Below are positions 8,463-16,936 of a stretch of DNA of 64,000 nt, piece after piece. Location: positions 84,820 through 148,819 of the forward strand of contig JAEUHY010000064.1 of assembly GCA_016795325.1 (NCBI GenBank), given 5' to 3'. The notes under the pieces were generated by a model. It ran no database searches and was not told where the DNA came from. It worked only from the letters and a program-made list of their open reading frames with translations. Origin of the DNA: Planctomycetota bacterium (GTDB lineage: Bacteria > Planctomycetota > UBA1135 > GCA-002686595). Numbering within the stretch: position 1 is the stretch's first letter; every line of letters starts with the position of its first letter. The translations under genes were made by a program, and so were the position numbers.

Positions 8463-10100
8463 TCAGCCCGCGCTCGTCCCCAGCATCTCGCGCACGGCTT
8501 CGCGCGAGAGCTTCTCGAGCTGGTCCTCGAGCATGTCGGGGCTCAGCTCCTTGAGGTAGGCGCAGGCGCGGCGCCAGAGCTCGCCGTCAGCGCCGCCCGA
8601 GAGCTTCTTGAAGGCCGGGATGGGGGACTGGGCGGTGAGGGCGGCCTCGGAGAGGTCGTGCTTGAGCTTCTCGGCGAACAGCTTGCTCGCCTTGCGGTTG
8701 GCGGCGAGGCCCGCGACGAGCCACTTGCCGAGCTGGTCGAAGTAGCGCACGAGCTCGCTGCGCGCGTCGCGCTCGCTGGGATCGCCGACGATGGTGCCGA
8801 CCAGGCCGCGCAGGTTGCCCTCGACGTTGGGCAGCATGGTGTTGGACTGGAACAGCTGGATCTGCGCGCCGGCGACGCGGGTGACGACGCGCTCGAACTG
8901 GCGCGCGACGCGGAACAGCTCGATCGCGATGAACTCCTCGGGCGTGCCGTCGAGCGCCGGGGCGAACGGCTCGATGTCGCGGTCGGCGAGCTGTGTCCAA
9001 AGCGCGCCCACGCCGCGCGCGGGGGCGACCATCTGGGCCGGAACGGCATGCGAGCGTTGCTCCAACTGCTGCTTGAGCGCCTGGTTCTGGTTGCGCAGCT
9101 CGAGCAGCTCCGCGAGCATTTTTGGCGGGACCTGGTCCACGCCGCGCGGCGTCGGCACGGCCGCCGTCGGCGTGTTCGCGCTGGCGTCCGCGAGCTGGCG
9201 CTTGAGCGAGCTGTTCTCGGCCTGGAGGCGGATCAGCAGGTCGCCCATCGGGCCCGCCGGCAGCGCCGGGGCCGGCGCCGCGGGCGCCTGGGCTGCCTTG
9301 CGGCGCGCTTCGTCGAGCTCGCGCCCGGTGCGCTCGAGCTCGGCGAGCAGGCGCGCCTGTTCGGCCCGGGCGCTTTCGAGATCCTCGAGCGACGCCGCAG
9401 CGGCCAGCGCCGCTGTGAGACGCGCCACTTCGGCGCGCCGCTCGGTCGCCTCGGTCTCCAGCCGTTGCACCTGCAGGGTGAGCCGCTCGACGTGGGCGCG
9501 TTCCTCCTCCATGTCGCGCAGCAACTGGTTGCGCTCGCCCGTGAGGTCGCTGATCTGGTCGTTGGCGACGCCCAGGGCGAGCGTTTCGTCGGTCAGCGGC
9601 GGCGCGGCGGCGAGGCTGGGCGCCGGCGTGAGGTCGCGCGGGGGCGGCGTCGAGCCGCGCAGTCGCTGCACCTCGCTGCGCAACTGCTCGGACTTCTGGT
9701 GCAGGCGGTCGACGATCGCGTGCGAGGCGGCCAGCTCCTCGCTCTTCTCGGCCAGTTGGACGCGCAGGCGCTCCAGTTCGCCCGCTTCGCCGCCGGCGCC
9801 GCCCGCGGCCGCCGGCTCGTTGCGCCACACGCGCACCACGACGTCGCCCTCGCCCAGCTGGAACTCGTCGCCGGTGAGCAGGGTGGCCTCGGTGATGCGC
9901 TTGCCGGCGACGAAGGTGCCGTTGCTCGAGCCCAGGTCGACCACCACCCAGCCGCGCAGCACGCGCACGTGGCGCTTGCTCACGTAGGGCTGCTGGATCA
10001 GCACTTCGGCGCCCTGTGCGCGTCCGATCGTGGCGACGTCGCCTTCGACTTGGACCGTGGTGTCGGGTTGGTTGGCTTGGCGCAGGGTGAGCTTGATCAC
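8463..10100 (-). CDS. FHA-domain protein with long coiled coil, T6SS TagH/Fha-like
   Basis: 545 residues from a GTG start with a GAGG site 5 bases upstream. Residues about 1-95 are an FHA phosphothreonine-binding domain: TIGRAQGAEVLI, YVSKRHVRV and DLGSSNGTFVAG carry the conserved Gly-Arg, Ser-x-x-His and Ser-Asn-Gly. Residues about 105-330 are a charged coiled coil interrupted by Pro/Ala linkers. The C-terminal about 175 residues form an alpha-helical domain with LRGLVGTIVGD and LSREAVREML. The overall layout resembles T6SS FHA proteins, which relay Thr phosphorylation by a PpkA-type kinase to secretion activity. It is divergent from the kinase gene, with a shared 374-bp promoter region. The C-terminal assignment is inferred, not a firm match. 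Confidence 0.85.
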   Translation of the reverse strand: MIKLTLRQANQPDTTVQVEGDVATIGRAQGAEVLIQQPYVSKRHVRVLRGWVVVDLGSSNGTFVAGKRITEATLLTGDEFQLGEGDVVVRVWRNEPAAAGGAGGEAGELERLRVQLAEKSEELAASHAIVDRLHQKSEQLRSEVQRLRGSTPPPRDLTPAPSLAAAPPLTDETLALGVANDQISDLTGERNQLLRDMEEERAHVERLTLQVQRLETEATERRAEVARLTAALAAAASLEDLESARAEQARLLAELERTGRELDEARRKAAQAPAAPAPALPAGPMGDLLIRLQAENSSLKRQLADASANTPTAAVPTPRGVDQVPPKMLAELLELRNQNQALKQQLEQRSHAVPAQMVAPARGVGALWTQLADRDIEPFAPALDGTPEEFIAIELFRVARQFERVVTRVAGAQIQLFQSNTMLPNVEGNLRGLVGTIVGDPSERDARSELVRYFDQLGKWLVAGLAANRKASKLFAEKLKHDLSEAALTAQSPIPAFKKLSGGADGELWRRACAYLKELSPDMLEDQLEKLSREAVREMLGTSAG

Positions 10101-10474
10101 GAATCCTCGCTAGGGCAGGGGGCGCGCGAGAGCCGCGCAGCCCGTGGCGCGCGTCGAGCGAACGCGCAGCCCCGCCACTCTCGCTCGCCGCGCGCGCCGG
10201 CGCCAGCACCGGTCCCGCGTCGAGCGCGCCCGCGCAACGCGATCGAGCGCAGCGGCCGGGTGCGCGGATGGCTTCGCGCGGAGCTGCAGCGCTGCTGGAC
10301 GCACCGCGCAACACGCAGCGAGATCCGCACAAACTCGCGGTTCGGCGCACGCCCACTCTCGGCTCCCGCGCGCTTCCAACGCGCCCCGGTGCGAGCCGAG
10401 CATTCGCGCTGACCCCAAGGCCGCTGCGCGGGAGCATTGCGCCCGGCCGTCCCAACCACGATCCTCGCTACGCC
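10101..10474. other. Divergent promoter region between FHA and kinase genes
   Basis: About 370 bases between divergent starts. It is arginine-codon-like GC-rich DNA in every frame, with no clear operator, repeat or small gene. Promoters for both genes must lie here or inside the genes, but I cannot pick -35/-10 boxes with confidence. Confidence 0.5.
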
Positions 10475-13400
10475 ATGAGCCCCAACCCCAGCGACGAGCC
10501 CGATTCGACCCAGCCTGGCAATGCACGCTCCGGCGGAGGTGGGGCCAAGCCGGTTCCGAACGAGCCGTCCGAAGCGGCCGACGAAGGTCAGGACGCCACG
10601 CTGCACCGCGATTCGGGGCGCACGGTGGTGCGCGGCGGCGCGGGTGGGGCGGCGGCGCCGAAGGGCGGCGGCGAACCCGTCGACCTGACGCGGCCGAGCA
10701 GCTCGCGCACGACGCCCAGGGCCGGGCTCACGGGCAGCGGCACGAGCGCGGGGACGACGGCGGGCGCCTCCAGCGGCGGCGAAGGCGGCGCGGGCGCGGC
10801 CAAGCGCGAGCCGCAGATCTTCGGCGGGCGCTTCGAGGTCGTCGAAGTGCTCGGCGAAGGCGGGATGGGCAAGGTCTACTCGGTGCGCGACCGCCAGATC
10901 GAGGGCCGCGCCGTCGCGCTGAAGGTGCTGCTGCCGAAGTTCTCGCGCAACGAGAAGTTCCGCACGCTCTTCTTCCAGGAGATCCGCGCCGCACAGAACT
11001 TCGTCAACGAGCACGTCGTGCAGGTGCGCGACTGCGGCCAGATGGACGACGGCCGCCTGTTCGTGACGATGGACCTCGTCAGCGGCGAATCGCTGCGCGA
11101 CATGCTCGCGCGCGAAGGCGCGCTGCTGCCGCGCCACGCGCTCGAGGTCACGCGCCAGCTCTTGCTCGCGCTGCACTCGGGCCACGAGCGCGGTTTCGTG
11201 CACCGCGACGTGAAGCCGTCGAACGTGATGCTCACCACGCGCGTCCCCAAGACGGACGCCAATCCGTACGGCGTCGGCGTGCGCGTGCTCGACTTCGGCA
11301 TCGCGGGGCTGGTGGCCGAGCTCGACGAAGGCAATGTCGCCGGCACGCCGCTGTACATGTCGCCCGAGCAGATCCAGGGCCAGCGCCTCGACGCGCGCTC
11401 GGACCTCTTCGCGGTCGGCATCGTGCTGTACGAGATGCTCTCCGGCCGCCGGCCGTTCGAAGGCAAGACGCTGCAGCAGATCACGCACAGCGTGATCGAG
11501 ACCGACGTCGCGCCGCGCATCGCCGAGATGAAGGACGTCTCGACGCCGGTGCGCAAGATCCTCGAGAAGGCGCTGCAGAAGGACCGCGACAAGCGCTTCC
11601 AGAGCGCCACGGACTTCGTCAAGGCGATCGAGACGTCGAGTGCGTACAAGCTGCCTTCGGCGGTGCCCGGTTGGGTGGTCGGCGCGCTGGTGGTCGTCAC
11701 CGGCGTGGCGGGCGCCGAAGGCTGGATGCTGCGTTCGCAGGCGAGCCGGCTCGAGACGCTCGAGGACGAGCGCATCGCGATGCAAAAGCGCGTGGACGAA
11801 GCGCAGAACGAGGCCGCGGCGCGTTTGAACGAGACGCAGTCGGCGCGCACCAACGAGTTGAACGCGAAGATCAACGACCTCGCCGAGCGCGATCGGCAGC
11901 TCAACGATGCGAACGCCGCGTTGATCGCCGCGCAGGAGCAGATCTCCAAGCTCCAGACTGAGCTCGCCAGCGCCGGCGCGTCGGACTCCGACCAGATGGT
12001 CGAGCTGCGCACGCAGCTCGATTCGCTGCGGCGCGACTTCGAGCAGGAGCGCACGGCGCGTGAAGCGGCAGCGCGCGACAAGCAGCTCGTCGACGAGGAG
12101 CTCTTGCGCATGCGCAAGAAGCAGGACGAGCTCGTCACGGCGGTCGACGAAGCGCGGCGCGAGCGCGACGCGCTGACCGTGCAGCTCAATCCGTCGGCGC
12201 GCAAGGCGAACACGTTCGACGACGTGCTCTCGATCCTCGAGCGCCGCGGCGGCGATCAAGCGCGCAGCCTGTACGACCAAGCCGTCGGCGAGCGCATCTT
12301 CGAGCGGCCCGCGCGCGCGGGCACGGACCTCGTCGAGGAGCTGATCGCGGCCGAGATCGCCAGCGCGCGTTTTGATGCGTCGCTCGCCGAGGGCGGCACG
12401 CGCGACATCGCGGCCTTGCTCGAGGCCAGCCGGCGCTTCACGCAGGCGCGCGCGCTGCGCGAGAACTTCCAGCTCGCCGCGAACGCGTGGCTGATGTACG
12501 ACTCGCCGACGCAGACCGGCGCGCAGCGTGTGCAGCGGCTCGAGAGCTTGATGCGCACGTTGTCCGAGCGCATCGATCCGCACGTGGCCGAGATCGCGAA
12601 CTACCGCGATCAGGAGTGGCAGCGATTGCTGGCTGCGGGACCGGCGCAGGGTCCGGCCGCGGCCCTTGGCTACGCGCAGTTGTTCGGCGGCGAGCGTTTC
12701 GCGGAGTTCATGCGCCTCGTCGTTGCGCACTGCGAAACGCAGCTCGCGCCTGGCGGCAAGCTCGACCGCAAGCAGCTCGCCGAAGCGCGCTTCCTCGACG
12801 AATGGGGCGCGCACCTCGAGAGCGACAAGTCGCTGAACGACGACGCGGCGGGCGCGCTGCTCGCGTTCTGGTACGCGCGGCGCTGGTACGACAACGACGA
12901 GCGCAACGACGCAGGTTTCGAGTGGACGCGCATCAAGCTCGCCGCGGTGACGGGCGTGCAGCGCGACTGGCGCGCGGTGCTGCGCACGCAGTGGGATCTC
13001 GCTCAAGCTCAATCCGGCTACCCGATCCGCTCGGGTCGCAAGCTCGTGTACCGCGTGCAGAACGAATCGCCGCAGCGCTGGAAGGTGCTCGAGGTCGCGC
13101 GCGGCGTCGAACTCGGGGCCCAGGGCCCGTGGGAGTACACGCAGAACCAGTTCAAGGCCGACGCGTTGCCGATCGGCGCGCCGGAGACCGTGCGCGTCGT
13201 GCGCCGCAACGGCGTGTACACCGTCGACGGCGCAAGTGATCCGCTGCTCGATCTCAAGGCGAGCGGCGACAACGTGTGGATCGCGCCGTTCCCCAAGCTC
13301 TTCGATCAACTTCCGCCGCCGCAGATCGGCGTGAGCCAAGTCGCGTTGCAGGAGCACCGCGAGCGCATCGCCGAAGGCGTCAGCCCGTGTCTAGTGTTCA

Positions 13401-13510
13401 AGCGCGGCGCCGTGCTGCGCTGGTTCTCGCCGGAATTCGGCATGGTCCTCGAGGAACTCGAAGGCTCGAGCGTGCGGACCGAACTGGTCTTCGCGACGCC
13501 GCTCCGTTAG
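10475..13510 (+). CDS. Transmembrane Ser/Thr protein kinase with coiled coil and large C-terminal region
   Basis: 1011 residues. After a Gly/Ser-rich N-terminus comes a Hanks-type kinase domain: glycine loop GEGGMGKV (about 127-134), VALKVL lysine near 150, HRDVKPSN at 243-250, DFG at 273-275, and GTPLYMSPEQ. All catalytic residues are present. A single membrane helix follows at about 395-415, then a long coiled coil (about 416-570) and about 430 residues with no recognised domain. The ATG at 10475 is preferred over an in-frame upstream start because residues before it are low complexity. It is divergent from the FHA gene and upstream of two lipoprotein genes, suggesting a PpkA-like role in T6SS control. 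Confidence 0.9.
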   Translation: MSPNPSDEPDSTQPGNARSGGGGAKPVPNEPSEAADEGQDATLHRDSGRTVVRGGAGGAAAPKGGGEPVDLTRPSSSRTTPRAGLTGSGTSAGTTAGASSGGEGGAGAAKREPQIFGGRFEVVEVLGEGGMGKVYSVRDRQIEGRAVALKVLLPKFSRNEKFRTLFFQEIRAAQNFVNEHVVQVRDCGQMDDGRLFVTMDLVSGESLRDMLAREGALLPRHALEVTRQLLLALHSGHERGFVHRDVKPSNVMLTTRVPKTDANPYGVGVRVLDFGIAGLVAELDEGNVAGTPLYMSPEQIQGQRLDARSDLFAVGIVLYEMLSGRRPFEGKTLQQITHSVIETDVAPRIAEMKDVSTPVRKILEKALQKDRDKRFQSATDFVKAIETSSAYKLPSAVPGWVVGALVVVTGVAGAEGWMLRSQASRLETLEDERIAMQKRVDEAQNEAAARLNETQSARTNELNAKINDLAERDRQLNDANAALIAAQEQISKLQTELASAGASDSDQMVELRTQLDSLRRDFEQERTAREAAARDKQLVDEELLRMRKKQDELVTAVDEARRERDALTVQLNPSARKANTFDDVLSILERRGGDQARSLYDQAVGERIFERPARAGTDLVEELIAAEIASARFDASLAEGGTRDIAALLEASRRFTQARALRENFQLAANAWLMYDSPTQTGAQRVQRLESLMRTLSERIDPHVAEIANYRDQEWQRLLAAGPAQGPAAALGYAQLFGGERFAEFMRLVVAHCETQLAPGGKLDRKQLAEARFLDEWGAHLESDKSLNDDAAGALLAFWYARRWYDNDERNDAGFEWTRIKLAAVTGVQRDWRAVLRTQWDLAQAQSGYPIRSGRKLVYRVQNESPQRWKVLEVARGVELGAQGPWEYTQNQFKADALPIGAPETVRVVRRNGVYTVDGASDPLLDLKASGDNVWIAPFPKLFDQLPPPQIGVSQVALQEHRERIAEGVSPCLVFKRGAVLRWFSPEFGMVLEELEGSSVRTELVFATPLR

Positions 13511-13546
13511 AGCTATTGCCGCCCCTTTCCTCCCTCGGAGTCCCGC

Positions 13547-14185
13547 ATGCGTCCCCACTCTCGGTGTTTTGCCGCTCTCGCGCTCGCCGGCGCCCTGTTC
13601 GCCGGCGCCTGCACGTCGTCCAAGGCCAAGGGCGGCGACTTCAACACGCCGCGCGCCTTCGACGGCTTCCCGGCCGATGAGTCGGTCGGCATCGTGCAAG
13701 CCGAAGCGCGCTTCTACGTCAACCACGCCGAGCTGCTCGGCGGGTACGACCTGATCGAGAGCGAGCGCGTGATCCCCGTCGCGCTGCGCGTCGGGTTGCG
13801 CGGCGCCGGCATGAACGAAGCGCAGGCGCGCCTGCTCACCGAAGACGGCGACATGCGCATGTACCTGCCCGACGGCACGGTGCTGGTGTCGCGCGCCTAC
13901 GGCAAGGTCGAACCGCGCCGCGAGAAGCCGCGCAACGCGCTGTACGGCCTCGCGCACAAGGGCGGCTCGCTCACGAACTTCGACAACGCAACCTACGGCT
14001 TGGTGTTCTTCGCCTTGGCGAAGAACTGCGAGTACGACGAGGAGAGCCGCTCGATCGTGCGCGTCGAAAACGGCGTGAAGCGCACGCTCGACATCACCAA
14101 GAGCGTGTGTTCGTTCAAGGTGACCGTCGGCGAGAACTCCAGCACCCTTTTCATCGGCCTCAAGGCCGACCGGCGCGCCAAGTAG
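13547..14185 (+). CDS. Lipoprotein of unknown function downstream of the kinase
   Basis: 212 residues with a lipoprotein signal (ALAGALFAGAC, Cys about residue 22). The mature part has no family I recognise. It contains VALRVGLRGAGMNEAQARL and a C-terminal KVTVGENSSTLFIGLKAD segment, suggesting a mixed alpha/beta exported domain. It starts 36 bp after the kinase stop and lies 17 bp before the next lipoprotein gene, so the three are probably one operon. Context suggests an envelope partner of the kinase or of T6SS, but this is guilt by association. Confidence 0.75.
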   Translation: MRPHSRCFAALALAGALFAGACTSSKAKGGDFNTPRAFDGFPADESVGIVQAEARFYVNHAELLGGYDLIESERVIPVALRVGLRGAGMNEAQARLLTEDGDMRMYLPDGTVLVSRAYGKVEPRREKPRNALYGLAHKGGSLTNFDNATYGLVFFALAKNCEYDEESRSIVRVENGVKRTLDITKSVCSFKVTVGENSSTLFIGLKADRRAK

Positions 14186-14202
14186 CCCCCAAGGACACCG
14201 CC

Positions 14203-15105
14203 ATGCGACCGATCCTGCCTTTCGCGTTGTTCGCCGGCCTCGCGCTCTCGGCCTGCTCGACCCCCAATCCCTACTCCGCGGGCAACAAGTTGCTCGCCGA
14301 CGAATCCGCGCGCATCGAGTCCGGCGACTACGCCGCGGCGGCGCGCAAGCTCGAGCTGCGCGTCGTGCAGACCGAGGGCGAGGACGACGACGCCGGCCTC
14401 AAGCTGCAGCGGCTGTACGCCACGTACTTGCTCGCGCGCGCGCACGCGCTCGCCTCGCTCGGCAAGCCGTTCCTGAGCGAGCCGGTCGTCGACACCGGGC
14501 TGGGTTCGTCGACCTCCAAGGCGGTCGGCGTCGGCCACGTTGTCGCCGCGTCGATGTATGCGGCGCTTGGCCGCGAACTGTCGGGTCAGGTCGAGAAGGC
14601 GCCGCGCGAGAACAAGGGCGTCAAGGCGCTGCCGGCGGAGTTCGACGGCTTCGAGCCCAAGGACGTGCGCGCGCACCTGGCGGTGTGCAATCTGGTCGGG
14701 CTCTCGCGGCTGGGCTTCGACGACCGCGTGCGTGAGATCATCGGCGGCGCCGCCGAGATGCACACCTTCGACTCGTGCAAGGCGCTGCTCGAGCGCTTGC
14801 GCATCGCGCGCGGCCTGCGCCCGTGGGTGTACGCCTCGACCTTCGACTACTTGAAGCGCAGCGACGGAACCGAGCCCGAGGCGTACAAGTTCGCGGTGCA
14901 AGCGGTGGTGACCAGCGCGGACTCCGGCGGCGCGTTCGACGCCCAGCGCCGCGAGGATCTCTCGCGCTGGATCACAAGCGGTTCGAACTACGAGTACCGC
15001 TGCCCTGAGCACCGCGTGCTCGTGCAGCCCGAACTCGGCCGTTGCCAGGAGATCGGCTGCCAGCGCGCGCTGCACGAGTTCACTCCGCAGCGCAAGCAGC
15101 GCTAA
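14203..15105 (+). CDS. Lipoprotein with helical repeat-like region, third gene of kinase operon
   Basis: 300 residues. The ATG at 14203 begins a lipoprotein signal, MRPILPFALFAGLALSAC. The mature part is largely helical: SGDYAAAARKLELR and LYATYLLARAHALASLG resemble TPR-type helices. Near the C-terminus four Cys/His-rich positions (YRCPEHR, RCQEIGCQ) could bind metal or form disulfides. It may scaffold envelope complexes. An upstream in-frame start at 14107 would overlap the previous gene and is rejected. Confidence 0.75.
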   Translation: MRPILPFALFAGLALSACSTPNPYSAGNKLLADESARIESGDYAAAARKLELRVVQTEGEDDDAGLKLQRLYATYLLARAHALASLGKPFLSEPVVDTGLGSSTSKAVGVGHVVAASMYAALGRELSGQVEKAPRENKGVKALPAEFDGFEPKDVRAHLAVCNLVGLSRLGFDDRVREIIGGAAEMHTFDSCKALLERLRIARGLRPWVYASTFDYLKRSDGTEPEAYKFAVQAVVTSADSGGAFDAQRREDLSRWITSGSNYEYRCPEHRVLVQPELGRCQEIGCQRALHEFTPQRKQR

Positions 15106-15111
15106 GCGACT

Positions 15112-15197
15112 CTGGCGAAGTGCATCGCGGCGCCCGGACGCGCCGTCCTCCGCTCGGGCGACGCCATCGCGCCCGAGCATCCGCGACCTGTCCCGTT
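15112..15197. repeat. Dispersed intergenic repeat, copy A
   Basis: An 86-bp element whose core 15125-15197 matches 31219-31291 at 66 of 73 bases; all seven differences are transitions, and one 58-bp block has a single change. It contains a perfect 9-bp stem, GCTCGGGCG / CGCCCGAGC, with a 9-nt loop. It begins 6 bp after a stop codon and ends 6 bp before the convergent universal-stress-protein stop. It may act as a terminator or be a REP-like element. Confidence 0.8.
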
Positions 15198-15203
15198 CGT
15201 TGC

Positions 15204-16127
15204 TTAGAGCGCGTAGCCGCCCGGCGTGCGCACCAGCAACACGCCGGTGTGCGCCATGCGCAGCACGCGCCACGCGACGCTGCCGAGCACGGCCGCGAGC
15301 AGCGCGCTGTGGCCGTGCGTGCCGAGCACGATCAAATCGAAGCGGTCCTGCATGGCGAGGATGCGGCGCGCCGGATCGTCATCGCCGAACAGCGCCTCGT
15401 GGGCGACGCCGCGCCAGTCGAAGGCCGCCAGCGCGACTTCGAACTCGCGCCGTTCGGCGGCGCGCAGCGAGTCGATCGTGTACGTCGGCGACGGAATCGG
15501 AGCTGCGGCGTCCGCGCCCGCGAAGATGTCGGGCGCGACGAAGCAGTGCAGTGCGGTGAGCTGCGCGCCGACCAGCCGCGCGAGCGCGACGGCGCGGTGC
15601 AGCAACTCGAAGCTCTTGGGCGAGAGGTCGACGGGAACCAGGATCCGCTCGAGCTTGGCGGGCGCGTCCACCTGCAGCCACAGCGGCGTGTCGCAGCGTG
15701 CGAACAGCGCGCGCGCGACGCCGCCGAAGTCGAGTTGTTTGCGGTGGCCGCTCGCGCCCAGGAACACGAGGTCGTAGTTCTTGGCGCGTTCGAGCACGAC
15801 TTGCGCCGGTGAGCCGAGCACGACCTCGAGCTTGTCCGCCGGACGCTGCCCCTCCAGGCGCAGGCTCTCGTGTTCGAGCGCGAGGTGCGCGCGAAGCCGC
15901 GCCTTGACGTTCTCGGCGTTGCGCTGCGACAGGTCGCCGCCGCCCAGCGACGGAAAGTGGCCGCCGGGCACGAGGATCGGCTCGACGACGTGCAACAGGT
16001 CGACGCGCGCGCCGCACTGTTCGGCGAGCCGGGCGGCCGCGCGCAGCGCGTGGTCGGAGGCCGCGCCCTCGGCCGCGCACACCAGCAACTTCGAAACGGG
16101 GAAGCTCGGAAGCGGAGCGCTCGTCAT
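15204..16127 (-). CDS. Tandem universal stress protein (two UspA domains)
   Basis: 307 residues made of two UspA-like domains: about 12-150 (KLLVCAAEGAASDHALRAAA) and about 158-305 (RILVPVDLSPKSFELLHRAV). The second domain has the intact ATP-binding pattern G-2x-G-9x-G-S (GTHGHSALLAAVLGS). In the first it is degenerate (GASGHRKQLDFGGVA), so only one domain may bind ATP. USPs aid survival under stress or energy limitation; the target is unknown. The gene converges on the lipoprotein operon, with the dispersed repeat in between. Confidence 0.92.
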   Translation of the reverse strand: MTSAPLPSFPVSKLLVCAAEGAASDHALRAAARLAEQCGARVDLLHVVEPILVPGGHFPSLGGGDLSQRNAENVKARLRAHLALEHESLRLEGQRPADKLEVVLGSPAQVVLERAKNYDLVFLGASGHRKQLDFGGVARALFARCDTPLWLQVDAPAKLERILVPVDLSPKSFELLHRAVALARLVGAQLTALHCFVAPDIFAGADAAAPIPSPTYTIDSLRAAERREFEVALAAFDWRGVAHEALFGDDDPARRILAMQDRFDLIVLGTHGHSALLAAVLGSVAWRVLRMAHTGVLLVRTPGGYAL

Positions 16128-16252
16128 GGAGGCCTTCTTCTGGCGTCAGGCGCCGTTGGATTCGGGCCCTCAAGCTAGGCGCGGCGCGCGCCGGCGCCGT
16201 GGGCTCAAGGGCGCAGCCGCGCGGGCCAGATGAGCGCAGACGCGCGCGCGGC

Positions 16253-16816
16253 TCACTCGGCCTGCGCGCTGACGCGGGCCGGTTCGCCGCCCTCGCCGAA
16301 CTCGACGTGGATCACGTTGGCGTGGCAGCACACCGGGCAGTCCTCGACGTAGGTCTGCTCCGCGCCCTCGCTGGCGTCGAGCGGCACGACGATCTCCTCG
16401 CTGCAACTGGGGCACACGTAGCTGCCTTCGTCGCGCGCGGCGCGGCGCGGTTTGCGCGGTCGCCGGGGCTCGTCGTGGGCCGGCGCCGGCTCGTGAAGCG
16501 CGGAGACGATCCGCGCGGCGATGCGTGCATCCGCGGCGGGGTCGTCGCGCTCGGCGAGCAACTGGCGGCGGAGCTGGCCGAGTTCGCACGCCACGCGTTC
16601 GACGTCCGCGCCGCTGCGGGCCAGCTCCACGAGCGGCAGCGCGTACCCGTCGTACTCGTCGCTCGGGCCTTCGACGCCGGGCTTGGTTTCGAGCGGGTCC
16701 CAAGCGCGCAGCGCGGCTTCGACCGCGCGACGCACGTGGCGCAGCTCGCGCGGCGCCGGGCGAGGAGCTGCGCCGTCGTTTTCGCTCGGCGGCAGCGGGT
16801 TCGATCCGGGTTCCAT
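16253..16816 (-). CDS. CPXCG-type zinc-ribbon protein
   Basis: 187 residues. The C-terminal part has two paired-cysteine knuckles, YVCPSCSEEIVVPLD and VEDCPVCCHANVIHVEF, matching the small CPXCG cysteine-rich family, here with a long helical N-terminal extension (about 1-125). The ATG at 16814-16816 follows a GGAGGAAGG ribosome-binding site. Conserved cysteines suggest zinc binding; molecular function is not known for this family. It is divergent from the tandem paralog array, with a 120-bp promoter region between them. Confidence 0.8.
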   Translation of the reverse strand: MEPGSNPLPPSENDGAAPRPAPRELRHVRRAVEAALRAWDPLETKPGVEGPSDEYDGYALPLVELARSGADVERVACELGQLRRQLLAERDDPAADARIAARIVSALHEPAPAHDEPRRPRKPRRAARDEGSYVCPSCSEEIVVPLDASEGAEQTYVEDCPVCCHANVIHVEFGEGGEPARVSAQAE

Positions 16817-16936
16817 TCGAGTGGCCTTCCTCCAGCATGACGCGCGCGCCTCTGGATCGGATGCACGCATGGCGCAGCATTTCGTCATGCGCCGCACGAT
16901 GTGACCACGCCGCGCGCCAGCGCCTATTCGGCGGAC

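Noticed and set aside
16901..16936. Start 12 codons upstream for tandem-array gene 1
   Set aside because: It would add polar residues before the lipoprotein signal; the downstream ATG begins the signal directly.
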